NCBI GenBank assembly: GCA_009841075.1
Contig: VXMP01000026.1
Location: 1 to 32,267, forward strand
From: Acidimicrobiia bacterium
GTDB taxonomy: Bacteria > Actinomycetota > Acidimicrobiia > Spongiisociales > Spongiisociaceae
DNA length: 32,267 bases
Direction: 5' to 3'
The translations under genes were made by a program, and so were the position numbers. Positions 1 through 8,227 of this stretch are shown here, one piece after another; positions within the stretch are counted from its first letter, which is position 1; every line of letters starts with the position of its first letter. The notes beneath the pieces were generated by a model. The model did no database searches, was not told the DNA's origin, and saw only the letters and a program-made list of their open reading frames with translations.

Positions 1-1
1 G

Positions 2-517
2 GGGATGATAGGGGTGGCGGTTTTCAGCTCCGGCGGGATCCGATACGACCTGATCTACTCGGGGAGCATGGTTCTAACCGGGGTGACCATCGCTCTGGCC
101 GCCTTTGCCCGAACCATCAGCGGAGCGGCCGGGTGGATCCTGGTGGCGGGAATCGGAACCGGCCTGGCCTATGTAACCGGGTTCACCCATCTCCACGGCG
201 AGGTGGACGACCGGCTCCGGGGGCGCACCTTCGCCGCCCTCTTCACCTTGGTGCGAATGGCCATGCTGGCTTCGTTTGCCCTGGCGGTGCTGGCGGCCAA
301 CGCCCTGGACGGAATCTTCCCATCACCTTTGGATAACGGGATCCGAAACCTGTTCGGCCTGGCCGGAGCACTGATCCTGGTGACCGGTGCCTTGATGTTC
401 TTCGCCATCCGGTCGGCCATTTTGCATCCCGAGGTTCCGCCCGAGGTGCGAAGGTCTATCCGTGAAGCCTCCAAAACCTTCGATCTGATCCAAGGACGTC
501 GTGGCCGAGGGGAATAG
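2..517 (+). CDS. MFS-type integral membrane protein, C-terminal part (5' end outside window)
   Basis: The reading frame is open from the window edge, so the gene begins upstream; the first in-window ATG is at 5. About 170 residues are visible. They hold several hydrophobic stretches with small-residue-rich helices, a charged loop containing DDRLRGRTFA of the kind seen between MFS helices, and a polar tail ending GRRGRGE. The gene overlaps the downstream thymidylate kinase by 17 nt in another frame, so the two are probably translationally coupled. From family knowledge, several actinobacteria encode an MFS-like membrane domain fused to Tmk; here the two parts are separate ORFs. The substrate cannot be told from this fragment. 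Confidence 0.7.
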   Translation, partial: GMIGVAVFSSGGIRYDLIYSGSMVLTGVTIALAAFARTISGAAGWILVAGIGTGLAYVTGFTHLHGEVDDRLRGRTFAALFTLVRMAMLASFALAVLAANALDGIFPSPLDNGIRNLFGLAGALILVTGALMFFAIRSAILHPEVPPEVRRSIREASKTFDLIQGRRGRGE

Positions 518-1148
518 TCCTCCTGATCGGTCCCCCCGGCCTACCACCAACCGATATGTGGCGCTGGAAGGAATCGACGGGGCCGGTAAAACCCGGCTGG
601 TCAAGGAGCTGGCCCGACTCCTGGCAGAGGACGGACAGGAAGTCGAAATAGTACGCGAGCCCGGTGGAACTGCGGTGGGAGAAGGCTTAAGGAAGGTCCT
701 CTTGGATGGTTCCTCGGTTTCTCCCTGGGCCGAGGCCTACCTGTTCGCCGCTGCCCGGGCCCAGCTGGTCGACGAGGTGGTCCGTCCCGCTCTCCGGAAG
801 GGGGCATGGGTGCTGAGCGATCGGTCGGTTTACTCCTCGCTCGCCTACCAGGGTGCGGGTCGTGGACTTGGCATCGAAGAAGTGAAAAGGATCAACCAAC
901 CGGGCCTGGAAGGTACCTGGCCTGCTCTGGTGATCCTGTTGGACCTGGATCCCCGAACCGGTCTGATCCGTCAGGCCCAACCGGATCGGATCGGGTCGAT
1001 GGGGACGTCCTTTCTTGCCGCCGTGGCCGAAGGGTATCGGCACCTGGCCCGCCAAGAGCCGCACCGTTTCGTGGAGATCGACGCCGGACACCCCCTGGAA
1101 GAGGTCATTTCCTCCGCCTGGCAGTCTATCCGAGCAGTGCAGAAGTGA
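501..1148 (+). CDS. tmk: Thymidylate kinase (dTMP kinase)
   Basis: Phosphorylates dTMP to dTDP in cytoplasmic dTTP synthesis. With the GTG start at 501 the protein is 215 aa. Visible motifs are the P-loop GIDGAGKT (about residues 24-31), the dTMP-binding REPGGT (52-57), and the family signature DRSVYSSLAYQG (107-118). The C-terminal region with PDRI and EGY matches the LID and tail of Tmk. The 501 start gives about 18 extra N-terminal residues; an in-frame GTG at 558 would start just before the first beta strand and is possible. The gene overlaps the MFS gene upstream by 17 nt and holB downstream by 4 nt (GTGA), as expected for an operon. Confidence 0.93.
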   Translation: MAEGNSPPDRSPRPTTNRYVALEGIDGAGKTRLVKELARLLAEDGQEVEIVREPGGTAVGEGLRKVLLDGSSVSPWAEAYLFAAARAQLVDEVVRPALRKGAWVLSDRSVYSSLAYQGAGRGLGIEEVKRINQPGLEGTWPALVILLDLDPRTGLIRQAQPDRIGSMGTSFLAAVAEGYRHLARQEPHRFVEIDAGHPLEEVISSAWQSIRAVQK

Positions 1149-2221
1149 CTCCTACCCGTATTAGAAGCGGGGTCATCGGCCATCGGTCGGTGCTGGGGGA
1201 CTTGGAGATAGAGCTGGAAAGTCCAGCCCACTCCTACCTTTTCGTCGGACCTTCTGGAGTAGGGAAGGGCACGGTGGCCAAATCCTTCGCCGCCGAGTTG
1301 GTCGGACGTTCCGAATCCGACCGGGATCGGGTTATCCGAAATATCCACCCCGACGTAAAGATGATCGGCCCGGAGGGAAGGTCACTCTTCGGGGTTGATC
1401 AGGCTCGGTCCGTCACTGTCGGGGCGAGCCTCCACCCGGTGGAGTCGGAGCGCAAGGTGTTCATCCTTGACGAGGCTTCCATGATGACCGAGGCGGCGGC
1501 CAACAGCCTGCTCAAAACCCTGGAGGAGCCCCCTCCCCGAACCGTCTTTATCCTGGTGGCAGAGTCGGTCGACGACCTTCCGCCCACCGTGTCCAGCCGC
1601 TGCCGGTTGGTTCGTTTCGGACGGGTATCGGAGGGCGAATTGGTAGCCGGTTTGAAGGAAAACGGGGTGTCGTCCGATCAGGCCGAAACCATCGCCCGCA
1701 TTTCGGGCGGTAGCCCTGGTCTGGCGCTCGACTTGGGGGCAGGCGGCGAGGCGGCCCGCTTTCGGGAAGGTTGGTTGGCCATTCCTGGTCGGCTCCCTAA
1801 TCATCCAGGCGAAGGGTTTCTGCTCGCCGAGGAAATGCTGAAGGCCCATCAACCGCTGCTGGATCGCCTCAAGGCCCGTCACCGAAATGAGCTGGCAGAA
1901 TACGAAAAAGCCCATGCAACCTCGGCCCCGAAAGCCCTTACCGACTCGCACCTGGCGGGCGTCCGGCGGGCCGAACGTGCCCTGCTGTCCTCCGGGCTTG
2001 ATCTGGTGGCCTCCTGGTACCTGGATGCGGTATCCGTACAGTATGGTGGGCCTGTCCGCAACCCGGACATTTCGGGGATGGCTTTGGCGCAGATACCGGC
2101 CCGTCAAGCCGCCCGATCGGTCGAGTTGGTGATGGATGCCGGGGTTCAACTCGGCAATAGTCAGCGCCCCCGACTGGTGCTGGCCTGGCTGTTCAACCGG
2201 CTGGCCGAATTGTCACCATAA
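1145..2221 (+). CDS. holB: DNA polymerase III delta' subunit (clamp loader)
   Basis: Clamp-loader AAA+ subunit that helps load the sliding clamp. The open frame extends far upstream through tmk, but the GTG at 1145 overlapping the tmk stop (GTGA) gives a sensible 358-aa protein starting just before the AAA+ core. Visible motifs are Walker A GPSGVGKGT (about 35-43), the Walker B-like ILDEASMM (107-114), the conserved NSLLKTLEEPP (120-130), and sensor SRC (151-153). The tmk-holB order is widespread in bacteria. The segment between Walker A and the HPD motif lacks the four zinc-module cysteines usual in delta' and gamma/tau. The long C-terminal helical region (about 170-358) is diverged. Confidence 0.9.
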   Translation: MTPTRIRSGVIGHRSVLGDLEIELESPAHSYLFVGPSGVGKGTVAKSFAAELVGRSESDRDRVIRNIHPDVKMIGPEGRSLFGVDQARSVTVGASLHPVESERKVFILDEASMMTEAAANSLLKTLEEPPPRTVFILVAESVDDLPPTVSSRCRLVRFGRVSEGELVAGLKENGVSSDQAETIARISGGSPGLALDLGAGGEAARFREGWLAIPGRLPNHPGEGFLLAEEMLKAHQPLLDRLKARHRNELAEYEKAHATSAPKALTDSHLAGVRRAERALLSSGLDLVASWYLDAVSVQYGGPVRNPDISGMALAQIPARQAARSVELVMDAGVQLGNSQRPRLVLAWLFNRLAELSP

Positions 2222-2236
2222 AAGAGAGGAAGCTAT

Positions 2237-2902
2237 ATGAGCAGCGGTAACGCGTTCATACCACCTGATATTTATCAATACATTTTGGACGACACCCTTA
2301 GAGACGACCCTCTGTCCCGCCGCCTAAGAGAGGAGACGGCTCTTCTTCCCGAGTCCAACATGCAGATCGCCCCCGACCAAGGCCGGTTCATGGCCCTGCT
2401 GGTGAGGATGATGGGTGCAGAACGCATTATCGAGGTGGGGGTCTTCACCGGTTACAGCAGCCTCTGCATGGCCCGTGCACTACCCGAAACCGGCCTGCTG
2501 GTTGCCTGCGATGTGAGCGTCGAATACACCGACGTGGCGCGGCGATATTGGAAGCAGGCCGGTGTGTCGGATCGGATTGACCTGAGGATCGGCCCGGCCC
2601 TGGAGACCCTGGATGAGCTGATCCGGCAGGGTAGGGAGGAGGAGTTTGATCTGGCCTTCATCGACGCCGACAAGGAAAACTATCCCGACTACTACGAAAA
2701 ATGCCTGGTACTGGTCAGGCCCGGCGGCCTGTTGATAATCGACAACACTCTCTGGAGTGGAAGGGTGGCCGACCCGACCGATCAGGACCAGGTGACCTCC
2801 ACCATTCGCAACCTTAACGCCCGGGTCGGCCAGGATGACCGTCTGTCGGATGTGTCCCTGCTACCGATCGGAGACGGTCTGCTACTGGCTCGCAGGCGCT
2901 GA
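2237..2902 (+). CDS. SAM-dependent O-methyltransferase (Methyltransf_3 / CCoAMT-like)
   Basis: 221-aa cytosolic class I methyltransferase. Motif I is EVGVFTGYSS (about 66-75), the acidic SAM-ribose position is in VACDVS (89-94), and the metal/catalytic region is FIDADKENY (141-149) followed by IIDNTLWSG (167-175). These are hallmarks of the caffeoyl-CoA O-methyltransferase-like family, which uses a divalent metal. The length matches the family. The ATG at 2237 has a purine-rich AGAGAGGAA ribosome-binding site a few bases upstream. It lies 15 nt after holB and 16 nt before the channel gene. The natural acceptor is unknown; bacterial members act on catechol-like or other hydroxylated small molecules. 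Confidence 0.88.
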   Translation: MSSGNAFIPPDIYQYILDDTLRDDPLSRRLREETALLPESNMQIAPDQGRFMALLVRMMGAERIIEVGVFTGYSSLCMARALPETGLLVACDVSVEYTDVARRYWKQAGVSDRIDLRIGPALETLDELIRQGREEEFDLAFIDADKENYPDYYEKCLVLVRPGGLLIIDNTLWSGRVADPTDQDQVTSTIRNLNARVGQDDRLSDVSLLPIGDGLLLARRR

Positions 2903-2918
2903 TCCCCGCCCACCGGTT

Positions 2919-3944
2919 ATGCCGATCGAGCCCACCCTCATAAACTCCCAGGACTCGGCGGTTCGATGGAATCGTTTCCGGGCCGGTTTGGGCCTGCTGG
3001 TACTGGTGCTGGTGTCGGGGATGGTCGGATACACCCTGCTGGGCTTGACCTGGCTGGACGCCATCTACCAAACCGTCATCACCATTTCCACGGTCGGATA
3101 TCACGAGATCGGCCCGATCAGTACCCGATATCGGGTTTTCACCATCCTCCTCATTTTGTTCGGGACCGCCACCGCCCTATATACCCTTGGGGTTCTGATA
3201 GACACCATGTTCGAGGCCAGACTTACCGGCCACTTCCGGAGGCGACGTATGCAAAAACGAATCGATAGGTTAAAGGGGCACACCATCCTGTGCGGCTTCG
3301 GCCAGGTAGGGGAGGCTATATACGAGGAGCTGGTTAAATCGGGTCGGCAGGTGGTGGTGGTCGATAAGGTCGCCCCGGATTCGGGTCATTTCCCGCCCGA
3401 ATTGCTGATCGTATCCGGAGACGCCACCGATGACGAGGTGTTGACCAGGGCCGGTGTGGATCGGGCCACCGGTATGGTTCTTGCCCTCGACTCGGACGTG
3501 GACAATCTTTATGTGACCCTCTCGGCCCGTTCGGTCAACCCCAATATTTTCATCCTGGCTCGGGCCACCCAAAAGGACACCGTCCAAAAACTGGAACAGG
3601 CCGGTGCCGATCGGGTAGTCAACCCGCACCAGATCGGCGGTGCGCATATGGCCGCCCTGATCTCCCAGCCCGAGGCGATGGACTTCCTGGGCGAATTCCT
3701 GCGGGACGGCGACCTGATGGTATCCCATTGCCGGGTCTCTCCCGACTCCAGGTTGGTGGGCCGAACCATCGGAGAAATCCACATCCGCAACCGAACCGGC
3801 TGTTCTATCCTGGCCATCCGGCACCACGACACTTTCCTGACCAACCCCGACCTGGATACGGTGCTGGGAGCGGGGGATTTGCTCTTCGCTCTCGGTACCG
3901 AAGGCAACCTACAGCAGCTGCGGGTCCTCAACGAAACCGGGTAA
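2919..3944 (+). CDS. Two-TM potassium channel with cytosolic RCK/TrkA-N and TrkA-C domains
   Basis: 341-aa K+ channel subunit of the MthK/Kch type. Two membrane helices (about 23-41 and 73-93) flank a pore loop containing the selectivity filter TVGY (58-61). After a basic linker comes a Rossmann-type RCK domain with GFGQVG (126-131), then a TrkA-C-like domain (roughly 255-340). The open frame extends back into the methyltransferase gene, but that extra N-terminus is not channel-like. The ATG at 2919 leaves 16 nt after the upstream stop and gives the expected short cytoplasmic N-terminus. Ligand gating, for example by nucleotide or Ca2+, is a family property and not visible here. Confidence 0.9.
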   Translation: MPIEPTLINSQDSAVRWNRFRAGLGLLVLVLVSGMVGYTLLGLTWLDAIYQTVITISTVGYHEIGPISTRYRVFTILLILFGTATALYTLGVLIDTMFEARLTGHFRRRRMQKRIDRLKGHTILCGFGQVGEAIYEELVKSGRQVVVVDKVAPDSGHFPPELLIVSGDATDDEVLTRAGVDRATGMVLALDSDVDNLYVTLSARSVNPNIFILARATQKDTVQKLEQAGADRVVNPHQIGGAHMAALISQPEAMDFLGEFLRDGDLMVSHCRVSPDSRLVGRTIGEIHIRNRTGCSILAIRHHDTFLTNPDLDTVLGAGDLLFALGTEGNLQQLRVLNETG

Positions 3945-3972
3945 AGAAATACGAGGACTACTGGCCCGAACC

Positions 3973-4617
3973 TTGTGGCGGGTTCTATGGCCTGCGGCCC
4001 GAGCCTTGGCGGTTTGGTTCCCCTATTCCTTGGTGAGCCGTTCGCCCCTGCCGAAAGGAGCTTTTGTAGCGGTCATAAACCATTTCTCCCTGCTTGATCC
4101 GCCCGTGGCCGCAGTTGCCCTTCGTCGTCCGGTCCGGTTTATAGCCCTGGACGAGATTTGGGGGGTGAACCCGCTACTCGATTTGGTACTTAACGCCTCC
4201 GACACCATTCCCATTCCCAGAAGCGGACCCTCCGTCCGTCCGGCTCTGAAAAGCGCTCTCGAGCACCTGGAGTCGGGCCACCCGCTTGCCATATTTCCGG
4301 AAGGCCGCCGAGTGAAAGCCTGGGGGGATGCTCCTCTCCATCCCGGTGCCGCCTGGATGGCGATTCAAGCTCGGGTTCCGGTGGTCCCCGTGGCTATTTG
4401 GGGCAGCGGTAAGGCACTGTCGATGGATAGTATGAGGATCAGAAGAGCAGCCATCAGGGTGATGGTAGGAGAAGCTATCCATTCCCCGTCCTATATGGAT
4501 TGTCAAGACCCGGTTGGCACCCTGAACGAAGCGATCCGGCAGGTTCTAGACCGACAAATCGGCCGACTGGAGGCCTCCTTTTCGCCCGAATACTGGGAAG
4601 ATAAAGGCGGGCATTAG
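3973..4617 (+). CDS. PlsC-family 1-acyl-glycerol-3-phosphate acyltransferase
   Basis: 214-aa membrane-associated acyltransferase expected to make phosphatidate for phospholipid synthesis. The catalytic HX4D motif is NHFSLLD (His37, Asp42), and block III is FPEGRR (108-113). A VPV segment near 140 is also typical. The start is uncertain. TTG at 3973 is used here, but GAGGA at 3953-3957 sits too far upstream to be its obvious ribosome-binding site, and the frame is open back to the channel stop, so a nonstandard start nearer 3961 is possible. It lies 28 nt after the channel gene and 15 nt before tRNA-Thr. Acyl donor and exact acceptor are not predictable. Confidence 0.85.
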   Translation: MWRVLWPAARALAVWFPYSLVSRSPLPKGAFVAVINHFSLLDPPVAAVALRRPVRFIALDEIWGVNPLLDLVLNASDTIPIPRSGPSVRPALKSALEHLESGHPLAIFPEGRRVKAWGDAPLHPGAAWMAIQARVPVVPVAIWGSGKALSMDSMRIRRAAIRVMVGEAIHSPSYMDCQDPVGTLNEAIRQVLDRQIGRLEASFSPEYWEDKGGH

Positions 4618-4632
4618 AATCATGGATTCGCC

Positions 4633-4704
4633 GCCGGAGTAGCTCAGGGGTAGAGCAGCTCACTCGTAATGAGCAGGCCAGGGGTTCGAATCCCCTCTCC
4701 GGCT
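4633..4704 (+). tRNA. tRNA-Thr (anticodon CGT)
   Basis: A full cloverleaf can be drawn. The acceptor stem is GCCGGAG/CTCCGGC with discriminator T, the D arm is GCTC...GAGC, the anticodon stem is GCTCA/TGAGC around loop CTCGTAA, and the T arm is AGGGG-TTCGAAT-CCCCT. The anticodon CGT reads ACG, threonine. The CCA end is not encoded. It starts 15 nt after the acyltransferase stop, so it may be processed from a longer transcript. Confidence 0.97.
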
Positions 4705-4782
4705 CGCAAAACCGGGTGCAGGTACCTACCGAAACAGTGTTAGGTTCTGTGCAGATAATGGCCAAAAACCGGGATAAGAAGA

Positions 4783-5357
<575 letters not shown>

Positions 5358-5361
<4 letters not shown>

Positions 5362-5597
5362 ATCGCAAAGACGCCTGTTTCCGAGCTACCTCCCGGATCT
5401 ACTCCTACCTCGACAACGAGATCCGGACTTTAAGAAGGATCCGGATCCGCCTCCACCTGCGGCAATGCCTGAAATGTAAGCGGGCCTTCGGATTCGAACA
5501 GCGACTGATCAGTTTTGTTCGGGAACGATCCTATGTGGAGGCACCGCCGGAGGTAGTAGAAAAGATTCGTCGGGCGATCAGGGAACGTGGACGTTAG
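5358..5597 (+). CDS. RsrA-like zinc anti-sigma factor (ZAS family)
   Basis: 79-aa partner of the upstream sigma factor. It contains the ZAS signature HX3CX2C at His33, Cys37 and Cys40, plus an N-terminal Cys7. The spacing Cys7-His33-Cys37-Cys40 is the same as Cys11-His37-Cys41-Cys44 of Streptomyces RsrA, whose zinc is lost on disulfide formation, releasing the sigma factor. A redox-sensing role is therefore inferred. It starts with TTG at 5358, overlapping the sigma stop. It is shorter than typical RsrA (about 105 aa). Its last codons lie inside the stem of an intrinsic terminator, so the operon ends here. Confidence 0.88.
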
Positions 5598-5614
5598 GTC
5601 TACGTTTTTTCTTT
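5584..5614 (+). terminator. Rho-independent terminator of the sigma/anti-sigma operon
   Basis: A 9-bp stem (AACGTGGAC pairing with GTCTACGTT, one G-T wobble) closes a 5-nt GTTAG loop and runs into TTTTTT followed by CTTT. The TAG stop codon of the anti-sigma gene sits in the loop, so the last coding bases form the stem. Confidence 0.85.
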
Positions 5615-5644
5615 GGTGGAATCGGGTCGGTTCTTAGGTACGGG

Positions 5645-6586
5645 TTGAAAACGGGGGAAAGTTCCTGGCGTTCCCGGGTTCGGGCTTCTGCTACCGGCCC
5701 GTTCGGCCACGCCGACTACCCCCTTTTAAACACATTGGACTATCCGGGGGACCCGGGGGTGTGCGGACCCGGATCCGCCTCCTGGTCGGTACTGTCCGAC
5801 GTAGCGGCCTTCGTGGGCGGAATCCGGGCCTTGTTGGTCCAAAGCGCCCATCCGGAAGTGGTGGCGGGCGTGGCGGATCATTCCCGCTACCGAGTGGATC
5901 CGCTGGGCAGGTTGTCGAGGACCTCGTCCTATGTGACGGCTACCACCTTTGGTGCCCGGAAGGAGGCGGAAGCGGCGGTTGAGGCGGTTCGTCTCGCCCA
6001 TCAAGGACTGATCGGTACTTCCCATCGAGGTCGCCCCTACTCGGCCGATAATCCCCACCTTTCCGCCTGGGTGCACAACGTCCTTACCGACTCCTTTCTG
6101 TCCGCACATCGGGCCTTCGGAGCGGCTCCCCTCGGCCAGGATCAGGCCGACCTCTTCGTAGCCGAACAGGCCCGGATCGGGCAGATGATGAACGCCGACC
6201 CTATACCCCGACGGGCGGAGACGCTGGCCGGCTGGGTGGCCGATCATCCCGATCTCGATTTCTCTCCCGGTATGCGGGATACGGTCAGGTTCCTGGCCGA
6301 CCCGCCGCTGGATCGGGCTCAGAAAGCCGGCTATCGAATGCTCTACATCGGGGCGGTCTCCACCATTCCGGCTCGGATCAGGGCAATACTGGGAATACGG
6401 GGATGGCCGGGCGGACGCCGGATCGGGAGGGGAGCGGTTCGGTTTCTCCGGTCGGTTTTGGGTTTTTCTCCATCTTGGGAGCTGGCTCTGATCCGAACCG
6501 GTTCTCCGATACCGGAAGGGATCTTTTGTCAACCGCTGCCGGTTGATCTTCCGCCGGACTGGTCACCCTACCGCCTGGATGAATGA
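5645..6586 (+). CDS. DUF2236 / MpaB-family protein (putative heme-dependent oxygenase-like)
   Basis: 313-aa protein resembling the DUF2236 family, which includes MpaB-type proteins and the heme b latex-clearing enzyme Lcp. The family-typical block lies at about residues 128-156 (RPYSADNPHLSAWVH, then LTDSFLSAHRAFG). His69 in the early QSAHPEVVAG segment is another conserved position. No signal peptide is seen. The TTG start at 5645 is the first in-frame start after the terminator. The substrate is unknown; many actinobacterial paralogues are uncharacterised. It stands alone between the sigma operon terminator and a possible promoter at 6600. Confidence 0.78.
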   Translation: MKTGESSWRSRVRASATGPFGHADYPLLNTLDYPGDPGVCGPGSASWSVLSDVAAFVGGIRALLVQSAHPEVVAGVADHSRYRVDPLGRLSRTSSYVTATTFGARKEAEAAVEAVRLAHQGLIGTSHRGRPYSADNPHLSAWVHNVLTDSFLSAHRAFGAAPLGQDQADLFVAEQARIGQMMNADPIPRRAETLAGWVADHPDLDFSPGMRDTVRFLADPPLDRAQKAGYRMLYIGAVSTIPARIRAILGIRGWPGGRRIGRGAVRFLRSVLGFSPSWELALIRTGSPIPEGIFCQPLPVDLPPDWSPYRLDE

Positions 6587-6599
6587 TCGGATAAGACGC

Positions 6600-6608
6600 T
6601 GGTACAAT
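6600..6608 (+). promoter_or_regulatory. Possible extended -10 promoter (TGGTACAAT)
   Basis: The sequence TGGTACAAT fits an extended -10 element (TGn plus TACAAT). No good -35 box is present. Eight bases separate the hexamer from the GTG start at 6617, so a transcript from here would begin at or within a few bases of the start codon, giving a leaderless mRNA, which is common in actinobacteria. Confidence 0.4.
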
Positions 6609-6616
6609 CATCGGTC

Positions 6617-6940
6617 GTGTTAACTACGGCCCCGCCCCGCAAGATTTTCGGTCCGACCACCTGGATAATGATCGGATTGACACTCCTTTTTCTGGCGGGT
6701 ACCTACCTCCATCCCGCTTCGGCTCAGGAAGAAGACCCGCAGGAAACCCCAGCGGTGGAGGCAGAGGTTCCCGTTCCCGCCATCTCGATTCCTGACGAGG
6801 CCCCGGCCGAACCCGAGGCGGAATGGTCCTATCGTTTCCTGGTGCCTGCCACCCTGGTGCTGGGAACCTTGGCGGTGGTAGGCGCGGTGATTATGTACTT
6901 CGTCCGGGTCACCAAAAACCGTTACCGTGTAATCAGGTGA
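6617..6940 (+). CDS. Small membrane protein with signal sequence and C-terminal TM helix; function unknown
   Basis: 107-aa protein not recognised as a named family. It has a short basic N-terminus, a hydrophobic segment (about residues 14-30) ending at PASAQ, which looks like a signal peptidase site, an acidic Pro/Glu-rich stretch (36-67), a second hydrophobic helix (about 73-95) and a basic tail (RVTKNRYRVIR). If the signal is cleaved this is a type I protein with an external acidic stalk and a short cytoplasmic tail. The GTG start lacks a Shine-Dalgarno site, which fits leaderless expression from the -10 element just upstream. Confidence 0.65.
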   Translation: MLTTAPPRKIFGPTTWIMIGLTLLFLAGTYLHPASAQEEDPQETPAVEAEVPVPAISIPDEAPAEPEAEWSYRFLVPATLVLGTLAVVGAVIMYFVRVTKNRYRVIR

Positions 6941-7093
6941 ACGGCAGGGGGCTCCGGTTTCCACCCCTCTCCGGCCGGCCTAGGAGGGTGCCGAAAAAGA
7001 TAGGGGTGCCGGGTCCGCAATTACTTTTAACCGGGGCTCGTTTCCTGCCGGTGGGCCAATTGGACATTTTTCTGTACCCTCCTCAGAGTAACG

Positions 7094-8119
7094 ATGCGGG
7101 CCGAACATCTTGATATCGCCCTGCGGGTGGCTAAGCGCTGGGCAGGCACCTATCCTTTGGCCGACAGCTACCACCGGGCCGATCTCCAGGAAACCGCCTC
7201 CACCCTGGTGGGTAAGGCGGGCGACATTGTTCAGGAGGAGACCGGACTGGAAGGTCCGGGGCAGCCCGAGGTAACTGTCATAGACCGGCTCACCTGGGTG
7301 GAACGTAACCTGGCCTTCTTCTCCGAGCTGTGGGGATCCGAAAGGAAAGAAACCGGTACCGGATTCTGGAACGACCAGGTTTCCGGGCGGCTTATGGCGG
7401 TCGAAAGCGGCACCCTGCTCGGGTTTCTGTCGCGCCGTGTACTGGGGCAATATGAGCTGCTGCTTCCTTCCGACCAAACCGCCGACCACATCTTTCTCCC
7501 CGCCCCCAACATCCTGGAAATGGAAAGAAGGTTTCAGCTCAACCCGATCGAGTTCCGCTATTGGGTGGCCCTACACGAAGTCACCCACCGACTCCAATTC
7601 ACCGGGGTTCCCTGGCTTCGGGAGTATTTTCTGGATCTTTCCCGTCGACTGGTCTCCACTTCTCGATCGGACCAAGCGTCGTCGTTCGATTTGTTGAGCG
7701 ATCATCTGCGGCGGGCGATCAGAGAGGGCCGGGTCACGATCGGAGAGGCCGGGTTGATGGGGATGATGGCCACGCCCGAGCAGCTGGAGCTGCTCGACCA
7801 GGTGCAGGCCCTCATGTCGATGCTGGAAGGTCACGGACACGTGGTGATGGATCGGATCGGTGAGCGCCAGATGGTCACCTGGGAGAGGATGTCGAACCTC
7901 TTCTTCGGGCGTCGGCATGATCCCTGGGTGGCGCTGCTGCTGCGTCTGTCCGGTCTGGAGATGAAACTTCGTCAATACAAGGATGGACGGCGTTTTGTCC
8001 TGGAGGTCGAGAAGCGGGCCGGATGGTCGGCGGTCGATCTGGCCTGGGAATCACCCGAGTCCCTACCCACCCGCCACGAGATCGCTTTTCCGGAGAAATG
8101 GTTGGCTCGGGTGGCCTAG
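7094..8119 (+). CDS. Zincin-like DUF2342 family protein (F420-biosynthesis-associated / putative hydrolase)
   Basis: 341-aa protein with a gluzincin-type HEVTH motif (residues 161-165) followed by RLQF and VPWLREY, typical of the actinobacterial family annotated as zinc-dependent metalloprotease or coenzyme F420 biosynthesis-associated protein. The gene normally sits just upstream of tilS-hpt-ftsH in actinobacteria, as here, which supports the call. Protease activity has not been established for the family as far as I know; the F420 link comes from phylogenetic co-occurrence. The ATG at 7094 follows 153 nt of apparently non-coding DNA. Its end is 108 nt before tilS. Confidence 0.85.
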   Translation: MRAEHLDIALRVAKRWAGTYPLADSYHRADLQETASTLVGKAGDIVQEETGLEGPGQPEVTVIDRLTWVERNLAFFSELWGSERKETGTGFWNDQVSGRLMAVESGTLLGFLSRRVLGQYELLLPSDQTADHIFLPAPNILEMERRFQLNPIEFRYWVALHEVTHRLQFTGVPWLREYFLDLSRRLVSTSRSDQASSFDLLSDHLRRAIREGRVTIGEAGLMGMMATPEQLELLDQVQALMSMLEGHGHVVMDRIGERQMVTWERMSNLFFGRRHDPWVALLLRLSGLEMKLRQYKDGRRFVLEVEKRAGWSAVDLAWESPESLPTRHEIAFPEKWLARVA

Positions 8120-8227
8120 GGAGGGAGGGTGCTGAGACGGGAACGGTTCGGGGTAGTTCTGGTAGAGGCCACACCATCGCCCGTACTATGACTTCAATGA
8201 GGGTATGTCAAGAAGGACCGTCTTCCG

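Noticed and set aside
4475-4765. Minus-strand frame containing CEPERGFEPLACSLR
   Set aside because: It runs through the tRNA-Thr gene; this peptide is the well-known false translation of tRNA antisense.
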